6,576 nucleotides of DNA from Pseudomonadota bacterium (GTDB lineage: Bacteria > SAR324 > XYD2-FULL-50-16 > JAHJRI01), in the NCBI GenBank assembly GCA_022360105.1, contig JAKSDL010000795.1, forward strand, positions 1-6,576, given 5' to 3'. The number at the start of each line of letters is the position of its first letter. Position 1 is the first letter of the stretch. A program made the translations under genes and the position numbers. Below, piece after piece: positions 1-6,138 of this stretch. The notes beneath the pieces were generated by a model. That model had not been told where the DNA came from. It did no database searches and was given only the letters and a program-made list of their open reading frames with translations.

Positions 1-1527
1 CAATCTATTTTAAACTATCTTATCGGACATCCTGTCAGTGATCCGCAACTGGAACCTTATTTACTCCCTTTGCCTTCAACAGAAAACCTGATCGATTCTC
101 ACAGGGTTTTAGCAGACTATATTGTCAGTACCCTGGGCCATTCGGCTGCCTCGGCAAACAAACCGGTTTTTTTATTAAATGGGAAAGAACTTGAGGCAAA
201 ACCGGCTATCACCCGATATGCAACCACAAGAATGGGCATGCAGCTGTATCGTATTGATGTTGAGATGCTCCCCCGTGATACCAAGGAACTGCATGGAATG
301 TTCAAACGCCTGGAGCGCGATGCCGTTTTGTATGGTTGTGCTTTTTTATTCGATGGCGAAATCGATGAAAACCAATCGGAGCGATTGAAATCATTGCTGT
401 ATCTCCTAAAAAGGCTCTCGGCAACCTGTTTCGTTTCCGCAGACAAATCCCTGACCGGCCTGCACAAGGAAACCGTCAAACTGGAAATCAATCGTCCTCA
501 ATACAACGAACAAAAAAAGCTTTGGCAAGCTGTGATTCCCAACGAAGAAAAAGATTTAACAGGGCACCTGCCTCGCTTACTTGATCAATTTGACTTGGGA
601 GAGGCGCAAATTGCCAACATCGGTAATCAATTCCTAACAGAGCGCGAGGTTAACCAAGGAGGTGACTTTGAAAAACTCTGGTCATTGTGCCGTCAACAAT
701 CACGTCACAGACTAAAAGGCCTGGCTCGAGTTATTGAGCCGGCATCTCAAATCATTAATTGGGAATCATTGATTTTAGCCGAAGATCAAATGCAGATCCT
801 GCACAGCATCGTTGATCAAGTGAAACAAAGGCATCGGGTTTACCAGGAATGGGGTTTTGCCGAGAAATCGGCTTTTGGTCTTGGTATCAGTGCTTTGTTT
901 GCCGGAGTGAGTGGCACTGGCAAAACCCTGGCAGCCAGGGTGATGGCAAGCGAACTGGATCTTGACATCTACCACATCGATCTCTCGGCAATCGTCAGTA
1001 AATACATCGGCGAAACGGAGAAAAACCTGGAGCAGATATTCAGTACGGCCGAAAACAGTGGTGCCATTCTTCTTTTTGATGAAGCCGATGCCCTATTCGG
1101 CAAACGCAGCCAGGTCAACGATAGCAAAGATCGTTATGCCAATATGGAAGTGAGCTATTTATTACAGCGCATGGAATCTTATAAGGGGCTGTCCATACTT
1201 ACTACCAATTATAAAAACAACATGGATGATGCCTTTGTGCGCCGGTTGCGTTTTATTGTGCAATTTCCTTTTCCCCAGGCCTTTGAACGAGCCGGGATTT
1301 GGCGAAGTGTTTTTCCTTCAGAAACACCAATCAATGGATTGGATTATGAAAAACTGGCCCGCTTGGAGATTCCCGGTGGAATCATCCGCAGTATTGCTGT
1401 AAATGCAGCTTTTCATGCGGCCAGTGAGGATAGAAACCTGGAAATGAGCCATATATTGAAGGCCACCAGGGAAGAATACAACAAATCGGAAAAGACCTTA
1501 ATGCCGGAATTGGTGGCTGATTGGTGA
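1..1527 (+). CDS. eCIS-associated AAA+ ATPase (Afp15/Pvc15-like), 5' end cut by window edge
   Basis: The reading frame is open from base 1, giving 508 visible residues. The in-frame TTG at 70 is not taken as the start, because the upstream codons (ILNYLIGHPVSDPQLEPYL) look like conserved protein. Numbering codons from base 1, the C-terminal half is a complete AAA+ module: Walker A GVSGTGKT (302-309), Walker B ILLFDEAD (356-363), sensor-1 Asn in LTTN (403), arginine-finger region RRLR (414-417) and a sensor-2-like GGIIRSI stretch. The preceding ~200 residues resemble a degenerate first AAA domain: there is a Walker-B-like AFLFDGE but no P-loop. This two-tier layout with only the second site active is typical of eCIS ATPases, which are thought to act in the cytoplasm during particle assembly (family knowledge). 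Perhaps 100 or more N-terminal residues are missing. The PAAR and DUF4157 genes downstream support the eCIS assignment over a generic ATPase. Confidence 0.88.
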   Translation, partial: QSILNYLIGHPVSDPQLEPYLLPLPSTENLIDSHRVLADYIVSTLGHSAASANKPVFLLNGKELEAKPAITRYATTRMGMQLYRIDVEMLPRDTKELHGMFKRLERDAVLYGCAFLFDGEIDENQSERLKSLLYLLKRLSATCFVSADKSLTGLHKETVKLEINRPQYNEQKKLWQAVIPNEEKDLTGHLPRLLDQFDLGEAQIANIGNQFLTEREVNQGGDFEKLWSLCRQQSRHRLKGLARVIEPASQIINWESLILAEDQMQILHSIVDQVKQRHRVYQEWGFAEKSAFGLGISALFAGVSGTGKTLAARVMASELDLDIYHIDLSAIVSKYIGETEKNLEQIFSTAENSGAILLFDEADALFGKRSQVNDSKDRYANMEVSYLLQRMESYKGLSILTTNYKNNMDDAFVRRLRFIVQFPFPQAFERAGIWRSVFPSETPINGLDYEKLARLEIPGGIIRSIAVNAAFHAASEDRNLEMSHILKATREEYNKSEKTLMPELVADW

Positions 1528-1536
1528 ATTACAGTG

Positions 1537-1560
1537 AATGATGATCCGTCATAATTTTTT
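1537..1560 (+). terminator. possible weak intrinsic terminator after the ATPase gene
   Basis: Ten bases after the ATPase stop codon, AATGATGA (1537-1544) can pair with TCATAATT (1549-1556) around a TCCG loop, with one G/A mismatch, and a run of T follows to 1560. The stem is short and AT-rich, so termination would be inefficient if it occurs. It would separate the ATPase transcript from the PAAR/cargo genes. Confidence 0.28.
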
Positions 1561-1584
1561 GATCAACCGTCATTCCGGACTTGA
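1559..1584. repeat. left copy of a 26 bp repeat flanking the MITE-like element
   Basis: This sequence matches 1798-1823 at 23 of 26 positions (shared core TTGATCAA-NN-GTCATTC-N-GGACTTGA). It contains the left arm and loop (ATTCCGGACTTGA) of a REP-type palindrome but lacks the right arm TCCGGAAT, so it looks like a half copy. The missing half may have been lost when the adjacent element at 1591 arrived or rearranged. Confidence 0.6.
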
Positions 1585-1590
1585 GATGAA

Positions 1591-1775
1591 TTGTAGGGTG
1601 GGTTAAGGAGCATCGCGACGAACCCACCAACCATATTGATAGCGCGATAAGACAATGCGTAATTATTATTGGCAATGGCGAATCCGTCGCTGCATTCTTT
1701 AATTCACCCTACAGCTAAAAACGCCATAGGCGAGGCGTAAAGGTTTGATGGGTAACAAAGTTACCCATCCTACAA
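1591..1775. mobile_element. MITE-like non-coding element with imperfect terminal inverted repeats
   Basis: The left end TTGTAGGGTGGGTTA (1591-1605) matches the reverse complement of the right end (1761-1775, TTGTAGGATGGGTAA) at 13 of 15 positions. Inside lie further palindromes: GGTGGGTT (1597-1604) with AACCCACC (1621-1628), TGTAGGGTG (1592-1600) with CACCCTACA (1705-1713), and a perfect 10 bp hairpin, GATGGGTAAC (1747-1756) with GTTACCCATC (1760-1769), around an AAA loop. No reading frame of note is present. The ends resemble a dispersed proteobacterial intergenic repeat that I recall with GTAGGGTGGGTT...AACCCACC arms; that is recognition from memory, not a search. It occupies half of the 390 bp gap between the ATPase and PAAR genes. 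Confidence 0.55.
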
Positions 1776-1797
1776 TCGCCAATTAAAACTAGACTTC

Positions 1798-1831
1798 TTG
1801 ATCAAAAGTCATTCGGGACTTGATCCGGAAT
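1798..1831. repeat. REP-type palindromic repeat, right copy
   Basis: The stem ATTCGGGA (1811-1818) pairs with TCCGGAAT (1824-1831) around a CTTGA loop, with one mismatch. This is close to the common extragenic palindrome ATTCCGGA-CTTGA-TCCGGAAT found in many proteobacterial genomes. Its first 26 bases repeat those at 1559-1584. The remaining bases up to 1917 hold no gene, and I see no convincing promoter in them. Confidence 0.55.
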
Positions 1832-1917
1832 CTAAAACCAGTCGGCCAAAAAGCATAAGACAAGAAGATATTTTGATATTCAACAATCAAGTAACGTAAA
1901 TAAAAGCAATAACACCC

Positions 1918-2343
1918 ATGTCCGACATCATCCTGATCGATGGCGATATAGTCAATTTTTTACCTCCCTTTGGAAAGGCCATCGTTGTGCCAATACCCGG
2001 CCAAATGAAAGCTGGTGGTAAAGCGTCTGTGCAAGGGAAAAACGTGTGTATAGACGGAGACGAGAAAAACGTCAGCGTTCCCGGCTGCATGTATACAGCA
2101 CCTCCATATACAATTCCGGGAACAGGTACTCTTAAAATAGACAGTCTGGCAGGTGATCAGAAGGCAAAAAAAATGAAGGACGGCGGTAAACCGGTCTTGC
2201 TCAAAGGCAAGCAATTCAATGCGGTATTTGAAGTCATGTCACCCGCTACTATGCCGCCACCCGCCGGCACACCTGATTCAACCCCCAAATACAACGGCAA
2301 AGGCATGTTTGTAAGCACAAACCTCAAATGGAAAGCCAGCTAA
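1918..2343 (+). CDS. PAAR-like spike-tip protein of the injection system
   Basis: This encodes 141 residues. It is rich in Gly, Pro and Val and has the regular beta-strand/turn texture of PAAR-like cone proteins that sharpen the VgrG-type spike of contractile injection systems. Recognisable blocks are VPIPGQMKAGGKASVQGKNVC (around residues 24-44), IDGDEKNVSVPG (45-56), TIPGTGTLKI (65-74), KPVLLKGKQF (91-100) and a Pro-rich MPPPAG (112-117). There is no signal peptide or membrane segment. An in-frame TAA at 1897 makes ATG 1918 the earliest ATG start. No good ribosome binding site precedes it (only A-rich sequence), which is odd for a structural gene and could mean low expression; each particle needs only one copy. 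The next gene follows after 14 bp. The assignment rests on pattern and context. A DUF4280/DUF4150-type relative is possible. Confidence 0.72.
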   Translation: MSDIILIDGDIVNFLPPFGKAIVVPIPGQMKAGGKASVQGKNVCIDGDEKNVSVPGCMYTAPPYTIPGTGTLKIDSLAGDQKAKKMKDGGKPVLLKGKQFNAVFEVMSPATMPPPAGTPDSTPKYNGKGMFVSTNLKWKAS

Positions 2344-2346
2344 ATC

Positions 2347-2350
2347 GGAG
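2347..2350 (+). promoter_or_regulatory. ribosome binding site of the first cargo gene
   Basis: GGAG lies 7 bases before ATG 2358, immediately after the PAAR stop codon. This spacing supports the 2358 start and points to translation from a shared PAAR-cargo transcript. Confidence 0.6.
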
Positions 2351-2357
2351 CTGAACC

Positions 2358-3659
2358 ATGCACACAGAAAAACAAAATCTGGATACTTCACAAGAAGGCG
2401 AAACACCAGAAACTTCTCATCAAGAAAACCACTCCTATTTCAGCGAGATCACTCAATGCAAGTTTCCTGATCCGGGTGTGGTCCAAAAAGCAGAATACAA
2501 AGAAACCAACGAAAAAAAACCAAACCACACAGGTATGCCCGATAGACTCAAGTCCGGCCTGGAAAACCTCTCCGGTTACGATCTCTCCCCGGTCAGGGTG
2601 CATTACAATTCCCCCAAACCCAAACAAATCGGTGCCCTGGCCTACACCCAGGGTACCAACATCCACATCGGTCCAGGCCAGCAAAAACACCTACCTCACG
2701 AAGGCTGGCATGCCGTGCAGCAGATGCAGGGCAGAGTCAGGCCAACAATTCAGAAAAAAGGAATGGCGATCAATGATGAAGTGCACTTGGAGCATGAAGC
2801 TGATCTGATGGGAGTCAAAGCCGCCCATTATTCTGGCTTATCTGTCCGATCAGGCGACAAAACTGCTTTAAACCAGCCTTCCATACCCGTGAATACCGAT
2901 TCCGGCTTTGTTGCGCAATGCGAGACAAAAACATGGAATGCCAAACTTGGCATTAAGTCCCTTGATAGCAGTGTCAGTCAGGAAACCGTTGATGTGGAAT
3001 ATGATACGGAAACGGGCCTTACAGTTTCGGAAATCAGAGCAATGTTTAAATCATATAACAGTAAATCCTACCAAGTAAAAATTGTATTCACTGGTACAAA
3101 CGCACAATTAAACAACAATCTTCAAAATCCAGATTTTGTCATCACTGGTGACAGAATTCGATTAAACGGAGGAAGTCTTTTGATAGTGCTCGTGGAACAT
3201 GAAACTGTAGAAGAGGCCGAAGAAGCCGAAGTGCAGATGGTGTCCAGACCAGCTGGCCTGATTAAGAAAGCAGACTTGCAGACAATCATCAGTGACTATG
3301 AATTTTCCAAAGTCGTCACTGGTAACCATATTGATTCGGCTAAAGAAAAAAATAAAGCCCTTTCTCTATCAGTTAAAGAACAACAAAAAGATCAAGTTTC
3401 CGGAAAAACCCTGTTTATTGATCCTCTTTTCTTGGCAGCCGGTAATGAGAGCCAGTATCATGATATTCTTGTAAAAGGAGGTGGATCGGTAGTAAGTTCA
3501 GACGATTATCCCTTGCAAATAGTGCAAAGCGGAGACGGATCGGTCTATATTGGCATTCTTAGTTGTGGGTTGTATACGGATGAACTGGACGAAATAGATG
3601 AGGTTACCGTTAAGCATTACATCAACGAAACAAGGCCGAGTAATGTTATTGCAGAATGA
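2358..3659 (+). CDS. DUF4157 (eCIS core) cargo protein with unrecognised C-terminal domain
   Basis: This encodes 433 residues. Residues 1-57 are polar and probably disordered, and include SE-x-TQCKF (29-36) and VQK (42-44), which recur at the same positions in the second cargo protein. Residues 58-132 are the DUF4157 core, with the zinc-metalloprotease-like motif HEGWH (114-118). LEHEADLMG (144-152) follows and supplies a plausible third ligand, Glu147. Family knowledge: DUF4157 proteins are frequent eCIS-linked payloads, usually this core followed by a variable toxin. A linker ending in FVAQC (184-188) leads to the C-terminal region, about 190-433, which I do not recognise. It is acidic, beta-rich in texture (for example LLIVLVEHETVEEAEEAEVQMV, around 274-295, and SVYIGILSCGLYTDEL, 395-410) and has no signal peptide or clear membrane helix. 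Co-expression with the PAAR gene is likely. Toxin activity is inferred from architecture only. Confidence 0.85.
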   Translation: MHTEKQNLDTSQEGETPETSHQENHSYFSEITQCKFPDPGVVQKAEYKETNEKKPNHTGMPDRLKSGLENLSGYDLSPVRVHYNSPKPKQIGALAYTQGTNIHIGPGQQKHLPHEGWHAVQQMQGRVRPTIQKKGMAINDEVHLEHEADLMGVKAAHYSGLSVRSGDKTALNQPSIPVNTDSGFVAQCETKTWNAKLGIKSLDSSVSQETVDVEYDTETGLTVSEIRAMFKSYNSKSYQVKIVFTGTNAQLNNNLQNPDFVITGDRIRLNGGSLLIVLVEHETVEEAEEAEVQMVSRPAGLIKKADLQTIISDYEFSKVVTGNHIDSAKEKNKALSLSVKEQQKDQVSGKTLFIDPLFLAAGNESQYHDILVKGGGSVVSSDDYPLQIVQSGDGSVYIGILSCGLYTDELDEIDEVTVKHYINETRPSNVIAE

Positions 3660-3665
3660 TGGAGC

Positions 3666-3691
3666 AAAGGGGTCAGGTCTTTCATTTTGAC
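3666..3691. repeat. REP/RAYT-like dispersed repeat end
   Basis: The stretch AAAGGGGTCAGGTCTTTC (3666-3683), continuing as ATTTTGAC, begins 7 bases after the stop of the first cargo gene. From memory it matches a widely dispersed sequence found beside REP-associated tyrosine transposase genes. No transposase is encoded here, so this would be an orphan element end or relic. Confidence 0.35.
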
Positions 3692-3818
3692 TTTAGAGGA
3701 CTGGCAGAGAAAAGATTATTACTTTTCTTCGGTAAAAAAAAACGATCTGGCGCAATATTGATCTTTGGATTGGTTAACATAATCTTTTATGACAACATAC
3801 ATTGGAAAAAAGTTGATT

Positions 3819-3822
3819 GAGG
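3819..3822 (+). promoter_or_regulatory. ribosome binding site of the leader relic
   Basis: GAGG lies 5 bases before ATG 3828. It is a better Shine-Dalgarno match than anything directly before the full-length gene at 3973, so the short frame may still be translated. Confidence 0.4.
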
Positions 3823-3827
3823 ATTCC

Positions 3828-3923
3828 ATGCATGTAGAAAAACAAATCCGGAATACTTCCCAAGAGCCTGATGCATCAAAAGCACCCCTTCACCAACGGG
3901 ATAGAAAAAATATCGAAATTTGA
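3828..3923 (+). pseudogene. 31-codon relic of a third cargo leader
   Basis: Translation gives MHVEKQIRNTSQEPDASK followed by APLHQRDRKNIEI and a stop. The first 13 residues align without gaps to the leader of the first cargo protein (MHTEKQNLDTSQE; M, H, E, K, Q, T, S, Q and E are shared) and, more weakly, to that of the second (MHAGKKHQGLSSE). The DNA is also visibly alike to the start of the gene at 2358. The frame stops before any TQC motif or DUF4157 core. It lies 49 bases upstream of the second cargo gene and in a different phase, so it is not a simple N-terminal extension. I read it as the remains of a deleted cargo gene or of a recombination event. A translated leader peptide is the alternative, since a ribosome binding site is still present. 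Confidence 0.6.
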
Positions 3924-3972
3924 GGTCGAGCATTTCCCAAAAAAGTAAAGACTGATTGATAGTGAGATAGCC

Positions 3973-6087
3973 ATGCACGCGGGAAAAAAACACCAGGGGT
4001 TGTCGAGTGAGACTGAGCGAGCTGGTACAAAACCTGACATCCGGCAAGAGCAGACCAGTGAAACCACGCAATGCAGGTTTTCAAGTTCAGAAACCATCCA
4101 AAAAAAACCATTTAAACCTGCTGATGTATCACCAAAACCGAACCGGACAGGCATGCCTGCAAGGCTAAAATCCGGCTTGGAAAGCCTCTCCGGCTTCGAT
4201 CTTTCTTCAGTCAGGGTGCATTACAACTCCCCCAAACCCGAACAAATCGGTGCCCTGGCCTACACCCAAGGTACCAACATCCACCTCGGTCCGGGCCAGC
4301 AAAAACACCTCCCCCATGAAGGCTGGCACGCCGTACAGCAAATGCAGGGGAGAGTCACACCGACTGTGCAAATGAAAGGGATTGGGATCAGCGAGGATAC
4401 CAGTTTGGAAAAAGAAGCTGAGCTAATTGGCCCAAAAGCATCACGACTAGGGAGAAACGATCGCTTTGCCGAGATTCCTGCCCAGTTGATTTCATCCCCT
4501 TCGACGGCATCCAGCGTGATTCAGCTTCAAAGGAAGGTCGGTTTTGAAATGGAAGATGGAGATTGGTGGACATGGAAAAAAACCTTCGGACTGCGAAACC
4601 CATATTGGAGAGATGCAGAGCATAATAGAAACGTGCGTCCAATGACAAAACATGAACTCCTTCATCAGGGAACTGGTTTCAGGTTGGAAGCGGATGAACT
4701 AGTTTACGAAGGACAACTTCTTTCAGATATGGAATTCGTAACCGATCCATTTCCTCTGACAAATGATGGTTACGACAGATTAGTTACAACATTGGACCAA
4801 ATAGGGGACATATACACACGCATCCTTCCCAAGGCTGGCCGCAATCATGCTGAAGGTCAATTCATAAAACAAAACGAACATAATTTTTCCGTGCAAAGTG
4901 CTATGCTGTCCAGGGGACGTTCTGTCGCTCGACTGAATATACAAGCAACGCAAGGATTAGGTCTTGAAGATATACCAAAGATTTTTGATGCGCTCACCCA
5001 ACGACCTGCAACATCCAATCAACCTGCCATTAACTTGTTACTGCAAAGAGCAATGGTTGGTGACCAAGATGCCTCGGCTATGGATGCGCTGGAGCCTTTG
5101 CTATCTGCATCTACACGGGCACTTGATATTTCAATTGAATACCTAATCCAAGAAATTGGTGATGTTGAATTCGAAACAGAAAACGAAGATTTGGATATTG
5201 AAAAACTATATGGACTTTTAACAGCGGCTATTGGCTTCATACGCATGATGAAAAATCCATTGGTGATACAGGGTGGCGCAAAAACGTACACACCGATGAT
5301 GCATCGAAATGATTTTTCAACCTTATTTAATTTGCTTCCGGATGGACTAAAAGAATTGATCCGAGAACATCAGCAGGTGTTTATTGATTCCATCATCGCC
5401 GGTGTTGTAGGTGACCCGGAATTGGATAATCCTTTGGAAGAGATGGATATTGTTGAACAAAGAAACGTGAATATTTTTGATAGGTTTATTCTTGAGAACG
5501 AAGACAGAGATCGATTTTTTAAAATCAGTGGTGGACAAGGCGGATTACCCTCAATGACGCCATACGGTGACACAGTCAGGAGTACCGCATACTACGTCCT
5601 TCCTCCAACCTTCACTATTGCACAGTGGATTACAGCATGGATAAACGGAGAAAATCCGCAAGACATTCTGACATCGGATAACTATGCTCAAGCTGCCTAT
5701 TCAGAAGTAGATGAAGAGGTTGAATTGGATGAAGACCTTGCTTTGATCCGAAATGGAATGGATCCTCAGATAAGTGATTTGGTCGATTGGCAAAAGAGTT
5801 CATACGCTGCAAATAGAGTTTATATTGCTTTTCGCTATGACACTCTTACAGAAGAACAAAAAGGCATGCTCGCTGACTATCTGCGAGGATTTGGAGGACT
5901 AGGAGACCAGACGGATCCCGACGATGAAAACCTGGCATTGTTTGAAAACAGAGCCATAGCACCTATACTTAGAGATATGCATAATCAGTTAATTAATCCG
6001 GACGGAGGAGCAAAACTGAATGTGGATTCCGCAATTCAAACTGCACTGTTCTATTTCACTGGAATGATGGATCTTTTTGGTGAATGA
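3973..6087 (+). CDS. large DUF4157 (eCIS core) cargo protein; possible amidoligase/ligase-like C-terminus
   Basis: This encodes 704 residues. The upstream stop at 3946 in the same frame and the MH... leader shared with the first cargo protein favour ATG 3973; the ribosome binding site is weak (GTGAG). The leader has SE-x-TQCRF (29-36) and IQK (42-44). The DUF4157 core spans 59-133 with HEGWH (115-119) and LEKEAELIG (145-153); it matches the first cargo protein at 67 of 75 residues. After a junction ending SVIQLQ (181-186) comes a ~515-residue payload: KVGFEMEDGDW (188-198), SDMEFVTDPFP (251-261), IQATQGLGLEDIPKIF (323-338), FTIAQWITAWING (547-559), YLRGFGGLG (636-644) and FENR (657-660). The early G-x-E-x-E together with the later D-x-E-x-V-T-D-P resembles amidoligase or glutamate-cysteine-ligase-like enzymes. 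That is an inference of low confidence, about 0.25. No signal peptide or membrane segment is seen. Its C-terminus has a homologue on the opposite strand, 51 bp downstream. Confidence 0.87.
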   Translation: MHAGKKHQGLSSETERAGTKPDIRQEQTSETTQCRFSSSETIQKKPFKPADVSPKPNRTGMPARLKSGLESLSGFDLSSVRVHYNSPKPEQIGALAYTQGTNIHLGPGQQKHLPHEGWHAVQQMQGRVTPTVQMKGIGISEDTSLEKEAELIGPKASRLGRNDRFAEIPAQLISSPSTASSVIQLQRKVGFEMEDGDWWTWKKTFGLRNPYWRDAEHNRNVRPMTKHELLHQGTGFRLEADELVYEGQLLSDMEFVTDPFPLTNDGYDRLVTTLDQIGDIYTRILPKAGRNHAEGQFIKQNEHNFSVQSAMLSRGRSVARLNIQATQGLGLEDIPKIFDALTQRPATSNQPAINLLLQRAMVGDQDASAMDALEPLLSASTRALDISIEYLIQEIGDVEFETENEDLDIEKLYGLLTAAIGFIRMMKNPLVIQGGAKTYTPMMHRNDFSTLFNLLPDGLKELIREHQQVFIDSIIAGVVGDPELDNPLEEMDIVEQRNVNIFDRFILENEDRDRFFKISGGQGGLPSMTPYGDTVRSTAYYVLPPTFTIAQWITAWINGENPQDILTSDNYAQAAYSEVDEEVELDEDLALIRNGMDPQISDLVDWQKSSYAANRVYIAFRYDTLTEEQKGMLADYLRGFGGLGDQTDPDDENLALFENRAIAPILRDMHNQLINPDGGAKLNVDSAIQTALFYFTGMMDLFGE

Positions 6088-6138
6088 TTCTTAGGTACAG
6101 ATCATGACAATCAAAAATCTAGCATGACTGATTTGGAC

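Noticed and set aside
70..1527. TTG at 70 as the ATPase start codon
   Set aside because: The frame is open to base 1 and the upstream residues resemble conserved protein; TTG here is more likely an internal Leu codon.
1747..1769. Perfect 10 bp hairpin with AAA loop as an intrinsic terminator
   Set aside because: It is followed by CTACAATCG and not a T-run; it is better explained as part of the inverted ends of the MITE-like element.
2476..2808. 110-codon + strand frame inside the first cargo gene
   Set aside because: It is out of phase with the strongly conserved DUF4157 coding sequence and has no independent support.
3708..3728. AGAAAAG/CTTTTCT hairpin as a terminator after the first cargo gene
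   Set aside because: AT-rich 7 bp stem without a T-run directly after it.
3758..3783. TTGATC ... CATAAT as a sigma-70 promoter for the second cargo gene
   Set aside because: The spacer is only 14 bases and neither box is close to consensus.
3787..4154. Overlapping minus-strand frames of 73-94 codons
   Set aside because: They lie opposite the relic and the start of the second cargo gene, have no recognisable domain, and are best read as shadows.
6088..6138. Bidirectional terminator between the convergent genes
   Set aside because: Only a 5 bp TCATG/CATGA pairing could be found in this 51 bp gap, too weak to call.
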